Part shown: piece by piece, positions 60,910 through 64,000 of the stretch
How positions within the stretch are numbered: the stretch's first letter is position 1
How the letters are laid out: every line of letters starts with the position of its first letter
DNA from: Desulfosudis oleivorans
GTDB lineage: Bacteria; Desulfobacterota; Desulfobacteria; Desulfobacterales; SURF-7
Assembly (NCBI GenBank): GCA_020723325.1
Contig: DYJD01000007.1
Coordinates: 1 to 64,000, forward strand
Direction: 5' to 3'
Length of the DNA stretch: 64,000 nt
Notes under the pieces: model-generated
What the model was told of the DNA's origin: nothing
The model's database searches: none
Seen by the model: the letters and a program-made list of their open reading frames with translations, nothing else
Made by a program: the position numbers and the translations under genes

Positions 60910-61572
60910 TCACAATACTTCCTCCCATGACTTATCGAGGATTTCCGCCGGCATCATCAGATTCCAATCTTTGACCCATCGCGATTGGACACGTTTGCCC
61001 CGGGTGATGTAATGGGGCTGTTTTGGACGAAGCGCCCTCAGGGCCTCAAGATGCACCGCTTCCACCATCAGGGGTTCCCGGTGCTGTTCCAGGAAGAATC
61101 CCACTTTGGCGGCGGTGGTGGCGTTTTCCAGCAATAGCGTGTATTCAACGACCTTGTCCAAATCAAAAAATTCGATGGATTCCAGGGAGCGCCAGATTTC
61201 CTCCCAGCTCCCCCCCAGGTCCGGTCGGTCCAGCATGTCCACCAGGGTTCGTTCGAGACCGGTCACGCGGATTTCCACACCGGAACGATTGTGGCGGATA
61301 ACCCCGAACAGCTCTTTTCCCTTGATCCGCAAGATGTTCGGTACGGGGGCCCGGATGAATTCATAGGCGCGGAATATCAGCGGAAGGGCTTTGAAAACAG
61401 AGAAGTAATGGAGCCTTCTGTAGAATGAGTAGGCCTTCCCATGGAAATCCAGGGCGGTGTGGTACCCCAGCACGGCATCCGGTGATATTTTGCCAGCAAC
61501 GAGATAGGGATCGATGGGGAATGAATCCGGATCGGTTCCGGGAGGGACCGTCGCATACAAACCCCGGCGCAC
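60910..61572 (-). CDS. AbiEi-type antitoxin, 5'-truncated
   Basis: A 220-aa product if started at GTG 61572. The frame stays open to 61686 and encodes further family-like sequence (ELEQFLAKRASFNSNTRKALLNYHRNKRHIIPVRRGLYATV), but no start codon lies between there and a TGA at 61687-61689, so the true N-terminus has been lost. GVEIRVTGLERTLVDMLDRPDLGGSWEEIWRSL (about 95-127) is typical of AbiEi antitoxins. It reads toward the toxin fragment at 60564. Confidence 0.75.
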   Translation of the reverse strand: MRRGLYATVPPGTDPDSFPIDPYLVAGKISPDAVLGYHTALDFHGKAYSFYRRLHYFSVFKALPLIFRAYEFIRAPVPNILRIKGKELFGVIRHNRSGVEIRVTGLERTLVDMLDRPDLGGSWEEIWRSLESIEFFDLDKVVEYTLLLENATTAAKVGFFLEQHREPLMVEAVHLEALRALRPKQPHYITRGKRVQSRWVKDWNLMMPAEILDKSWEEVL

Positions 61573-61689
61573 CGGAATGATGTGTCTCTTATTTCGGTGG
61601 TAATTCAGAAGCGCCTTACGGGTATTGGAGTTGAAAGAGGCCCGCTTGGCCAGAAATTGTTCCAGTTCGGGTTTAGTACCATCCGATCA

Positions 61690-61888
61690 AGAGAACAAAT
61701 TTGCTGATATTCTGATATTATTTCAAGGGCAATTTGAACGCCCCGCCCCTATTTCACTGTGCCTAAATTGTGCCCGTCAAGGTCAAATTTTTCAAAATTT
61801 CTCCAAACAAAACCCCAAACGCTGTCAAAATTATTTTTTAAATCAAATTGTTGAAAAAAAGTGCTTTTCAGTTTTTTCAAAAAATGGG
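61690..61888. other. AT-rich right end of the island
   Basis: I see no gene and no integrase fragment between the truncated antitoxin and the attR-like repeat. Confidence 0.5.
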
Positions 61889-61951
61889 CTTAAAATCCCT
61901 CGGTCCTTAGTGGCTGTACCGGTTCGATTCCGGTCCCAGGCACCATAAAAT
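61889..61951 (+). other. attR-like site: 3' fragment of tRNA-Leu
   Basis: An exact 63-bp copy of 30975-31037: anticodon-loop end, variable arm, T arm, acceptor strand, CCA and six bases beyond. The 5' half of a tRNA is absent, so it is not a gene. It marks the right boundary of the island. Confidence 0.9.
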
Positions 61952-62493
61952 CAATAAGATACAAAAATTTCTGTCGTAAACCGGAAATGGTCAGTTGATT
62001 GATTCGCTGAGCCGGGAACAGAAAACCCGGCCACCAGGGCAGGCAGCCGGGTCAACAATGGATAGCTGGTCATGGTCCGACTGAAGGGATTTCATCTTGC
62101 TAAGCCGTTCTAGGGAGCCTTGTTAAAATGAAAACCCGGCCATTACTGACCGGGTTACATGGTACCGGACGTGGGGGGTGTCCGGCTTTAAGTAGGGGAA
62201 TTGGCTATACAGCTTATTTTCTTGTCATGTCAAATGAAAAATCCGACCGTCCATCCCAGGGCTGGCCGGGTCGTTATTATTAACCAATAGATTCAAACTG
62301 TTACCAGGTAACGGTTTGCCTTGGTAGCAAATATGGTCGATTTGTGGAGTTGACAGCGCAACCGCCGGACTGTTAATGTACAAACTGCAGGGGCTATGTG
62401 CATTGTTTTTAATGGGTTGCAATGGGACACAACATGACAAGTTTTCTGCATTCTTGAGGTGATCGTTTCCAGCCTTTCAAATAAGGAGACAAT
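61952..62493. other. Hairpin-rich non-coding DNA
   Basis: No gene. Several GC-rich stems share one theme: AACCCGGCCACC...GCCGGGTC at about 62021, AACCCGGCCATTACTGACCGGGTT at about 62132 (stem ACCCGG/CCGGGT) and GACCG...GGCCGGGTCG at about 62246. 62370-62483 is similar to 63345-63458. AAGGAGA ahead of 62494 is the VOC gene's ribosome site. Confidence 0.6.
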
Positions 62494-62889
62494 ATGAAAA
62501 CAAATGAACTATCGACATGCTTTTGTACTGATGATGTAGACGCATGCCGTGAATTTTATACCCGATATTTTTCAGCAAAAGCAATTTTCGATTGTGGCTG
62601 GTATGTCAACCTGAGCATAGGCAAAGATGGCCCCACTATTCAATTCATGCAGCCAAAAGAAAGCATGCCGACTTTTGGTGGTACAGGCGTGATGCTCAAT
62701 TTCAAAGTTGATGATGTTGATGCGGAATATTCTAGATTGACTGAATCTGGTCTAAAAATAGCAATGCCATTGGAGGATCACCCTTGGGGAGATAGAGGGT
62801 TTTCGGTTATTGATCCTATCGGTAACTCTGTTTACATCTACTCAGACCGTGAACCTTCAGATGAATTTAAGCGATATTACAAGGGCTAA
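62494..62889 (+). CDS. VOC-family (glyoxalase/bleomycin-resistance fold) protein
   Basis: A 131-aa single-domain VOC protein. TCFCTDDVDACREFYTRYFSAKAIFDCGWYVNL begins the first beta-alpha-beta-beta-beta unit, and PLEDHPWGDRGFSVIDPIGNSVYIYSD closes the second, with the usual metal-ligand Glu/His positions only partly kept. Substrate unknown. AAGGAGA precedes the ATG. The stop lies in GGGCTAACAAGGC, as in integron-cassette genes. Confidence 0.9.
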   Translation: MKTNELSTCFCTDDVDACREFYTRYFSAKAIFDCGWYVNLSIGKDGPTIQFMQPKESMPTFGGTGVMLNFKVDDVDAEYSRLTESGLKIAMPLEDHPWGDRGFSVIDPIGNSVYIYSDREPSDEFKRYYKG

Positions 62890-62966
62890 CAAGGCAAATG
62901 CAATCGGACAGCAGAAGCGCCGCTCCTTCGTCGCTCTGCTTTTTTACTACCGGGGATTTGCATCGT
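62882..62966 (+). repeat. attC-like sequence after the VOC gene
   Basis: GGCTAACAAGGCAAATGCAA overlaps the VOC stop. AGCAGA...GCTCTGCT and GCAAAT...ATTTGC could pair as arms. The expected right-hand GTTAGGC-like core is not seen, so this is at best a degenerate cassette recombination site. Confidence 0.3.
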
Positions 62967-62984
62967 TCAACAAAAGAGCCAAAA

Positions 62985-63285
62985 ATGACGCGAAAGGACG
63001 AATACAACAATTTTGTGGAGCACCCGCGGTATGGCAAGCGTCCCAGAATTACCGGATTGAACCCAAAAACTGATTATCTCGACGTGTTCCTACATTTGCA
63101 TTCCGGGGATCGAGAATGGGGTGTTTCATCCTCGGCAGATGGAGCGAATTAGGATGATTCTGAATCAAATCCCAGAGTGTTATCGATCAGGTCGCACTTA
63201 CGCCGACGCTATGTCACGATTGGGTGAGATTGAGAAAAAAAACGAATCGGATAAGAGCGGGTCTCTCTCCCGCCCTCCCAACTGA
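62985..63285 (+). pseudogene. Possible frameshifted small gene
   Basis: ATG 62985 opens a 55-codon frame (NNFVEHPRYGKRPRITGLNP near the start). A second frame from about 63098 continues IENGVFHPRQMERIRMILNQ and YRSGRTYADAMSRLGEI to a TGA at 63283. Each half looks protein-like, so one frameshifted gene is possible. I do not recognise the family. Confidence 0.3.
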
Positions 63286-63344
63286 AAAATAGCGTTTTCA
63301 AGATTGAAAACCGGACGGGATTAACAAATTGAAAGCGGATGCCA

Positions 63345-63458
63345 GATTGATAAAGTGCAGAATGTCTGGAGCTATGTGAATCATTTTTAAGGGTTTGCAC
63401 TAGACCACAACATGGCAAGTTTTCTGCACTTTTAGAGTATTCGTTTCTATCCTTTCAA
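63345..63458. repeat. Second copy of an upstream repeat (see 62370-62483)
   Basis: GAGCTATGTGAAT, TTTTTAAGGGTTTGCA, ACAACATGGCAAGTTTTCTG and CCTTTCAAAT occur in the same order at 62370-62483. Both copies lie upstream of a gene (BrnT and VOC). The rest of 63286-63597 contains no gene, only the BrnT promoter region. Confidence 0.7.
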
Positions 63459-63559
63459 ATTAGAATTTTTCTACGTTTATATAAGATATCGGCAGAAAAT
63501 TGATTTTTATCGGCTATTCGAGTAGGCTTGATAATAATCTATGTTCGCCAGAGAAAACC

Positions 63560-63592
63560 TTGACATGTACATACAATCGTGCATACTATAAT
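63560..63592 (+). promoter_or_regulatory. brnTA promoter/operator region
   Basis: TTGACA at 63560-63565 and TATAAT at 63587-63592 are both perfect boxes but 21 bases apart; CATACT at 63582 gives a better 16-base spacing. GTACATAC and GTGCATAC form a direct repeat in between, a candidate BrnA site. Confidence 0.45.
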
Positions 63593-63597
63593 TCATC

Positions 63598-63864
63598 ATG
63601 TTTGAATGGGACAAAGCGAAGGCCAAAAATAACCAATCCAAGCACGGTATCTCATTCGCCGATACATTTGCGGTCTTCGAAGATCCTAACGCCGTAACGC
63701 TTGAGGATTCCAGCGGCGATGAGCAACGGTATATTACCATTGGAATGGACACCTTCAGCCGCATTTTGGTGGTAGTTTACACATGGCGTGGTGAAAATAT
63801 CCGTATAATTTCAGCACGTAAAGCCGTGCGCTATGAGGTGAGACAATATGAAGGCGAAATATGA
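63598..63864 (+). CDS. brnT: BrnT-family ribonuclease toxin
   Basis: An 88-aa RelE-like toxin of full length. FEWDKAKAKNNQSKHGISFADTFAVFEDP at the N-terminus and IRIISARKAVRYEVRQYE at the C-terminus are the BrnT signatures. It cleaves RNA when released from BrnA. The antitoxin gene overlaps its end by 17 bases. Confidence 0.94.
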   Translation: MFEWDKAKAKNNQSKHGISFADTFAVFEDPNAVTLEDSSGDEQRYITIGMDTFSRILVVVYTWRGENIRIISARKAVRYEVRQYEGEI

Positions 63865-64000
63865 TTTCAGTAAAGGTAAACGTGGTGCCGTTCTTCCTTC
63901 TTCTGGTAACAAGGTCCGCATTACTATCAGGCTTGACCAAGATATTGTAGATTGGTTTCGTTCTAAAGTTGAGGAACAAGGTGGTGGCAATTACCAGTCA
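63848..64000 (+). CDS. brnA: BrnA-family antitoxin (cut by window end)
   Basis: The first 51 residues are visible. The basic N-terminus (KAKYDFSKGKRGAVLP) and VRITIRLDQDIVDWFRSKVEEQGGGNYQ match the ribbon-helix-helix antitoxin BrnA, which binds BrnT and represses the operon. The 3' end lies outside the window. Confidence 0.88.
   Translation, partial: MKAKYDFSKGKRGAVLPSSGNKVRITIRLDQDIVDWFRSKVEEQGGGNYQS

Noticed and set aside
61887-61945. Second tRNA-Leu gene
   Set aside because: Only the 3' part from the anticodon loop onward is present; the acceptor 5' strand and D arm are missing, so it is an att remnant.
61625-61948. Integrase or other gene at the right island end
   Set aside because: The open frame across this stretch covers the antitoxin's antisense strand and the att site; no tyrosine or serine recombinase motif is present.
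62898-63073. Long frames overlapping the VOC stop as independent genes
   Set aside because: They begin inside the attC-like region without ribosome sites; only the part from 62985 looks protein-like.

Overview
The window looks like chromosome of a GC-rich anaerobic bacterium, most probably from the Desulfobacterota (the old Deltaproteobacteria). This is inferred from gene content and repeat style: a four-gene 2-oxoacid:ferredoxin oxidoreductase, a TIGR03790-type gene, QueH, a DUF374 acyltransferase and a GAF plus MshEN plus GspE ATPase. No rRNA or other taxonomic marker is present, so the assignment is tentative.

Positions 1-30.9 kb are core genome. They hold a DMT transporter and an alkyltransferase-like protein, a class IV histone-deacetylase-like enzyme with a signal peptide, a solute-binding protein, a FluC fluoride channel with a DUF190 partner, and a decayed TIGR03790 gene. 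A cobalamin riboswitch and terminator then precede a dehydrogenase / TrpD-like / CobT operon. A receiver-histidine kinase follows, then a Trp-rich leader peptide and terminator in front of aroF-aroB, a cyclic-nucleotide-binding plus DUF4388 protein, DUF374, and a minus-strand 2-oxoacid:ferredoxin oxidoreductase operon. The rest of this part holds an XRE-cupin regulator, a crotonase, an ABC-F protein, GspE, an M48 peptidase with TPRs, and queH-yggS-maf. The gaps carry long palindromes made of TCGGNN hexamers and period-7 satellites. Several genes end inside the satellites.

An intact tRNA-Leu(UAA) at 30943-31031 marks the left edge of an accessory region of about 31 kb. A 63-bp exact copy of the tRNA 3' end lies at 61889-61951, as expected of attL/attR of an integrated island. 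No integrase is visible. The island is rich in defence and conflict genes: GxxExxY (PDDEXK_3), ADP-ribosylglycohydrolase, AlbA_2/schlafen ATPase, AAA_14-DUF4143 ATPase, a type I R-M system (hsdM-hsdS-hsdR) with an AbiE module inside it, a YgjP-like peptidase, a 555-aa unknown coupled to a PLD nuclease with a helicase-tail remnant, HEPN-MNT, SbcCD, and a MerR-VWA pair. It also shows much decay: two AbiE modules whose toxins have both lost their N-terminal half, two copies of one recombination scar, and AlbA_2 and RhuM remnants. Repeats built from the phrases TTTATCCACAGATTAC and CTGCCGGAGGCA fill its gaps.

From 61952 to the end is the distal flank, with hairpin-rich non-coding DNA, a VOC protein followed by an attC-like sequence, and a BrnT-BrnA toxin-antitoxin pair cut by the window edge. 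The best candidates for an undescribed system are the unknown-555 plus PLD pair (46324-50803), the MerR-VWA module with its twin palindromic operator (58063-60036), and the B12-riboswitch operon joining a TrpD-like enzyme to CobT (5998-9582).
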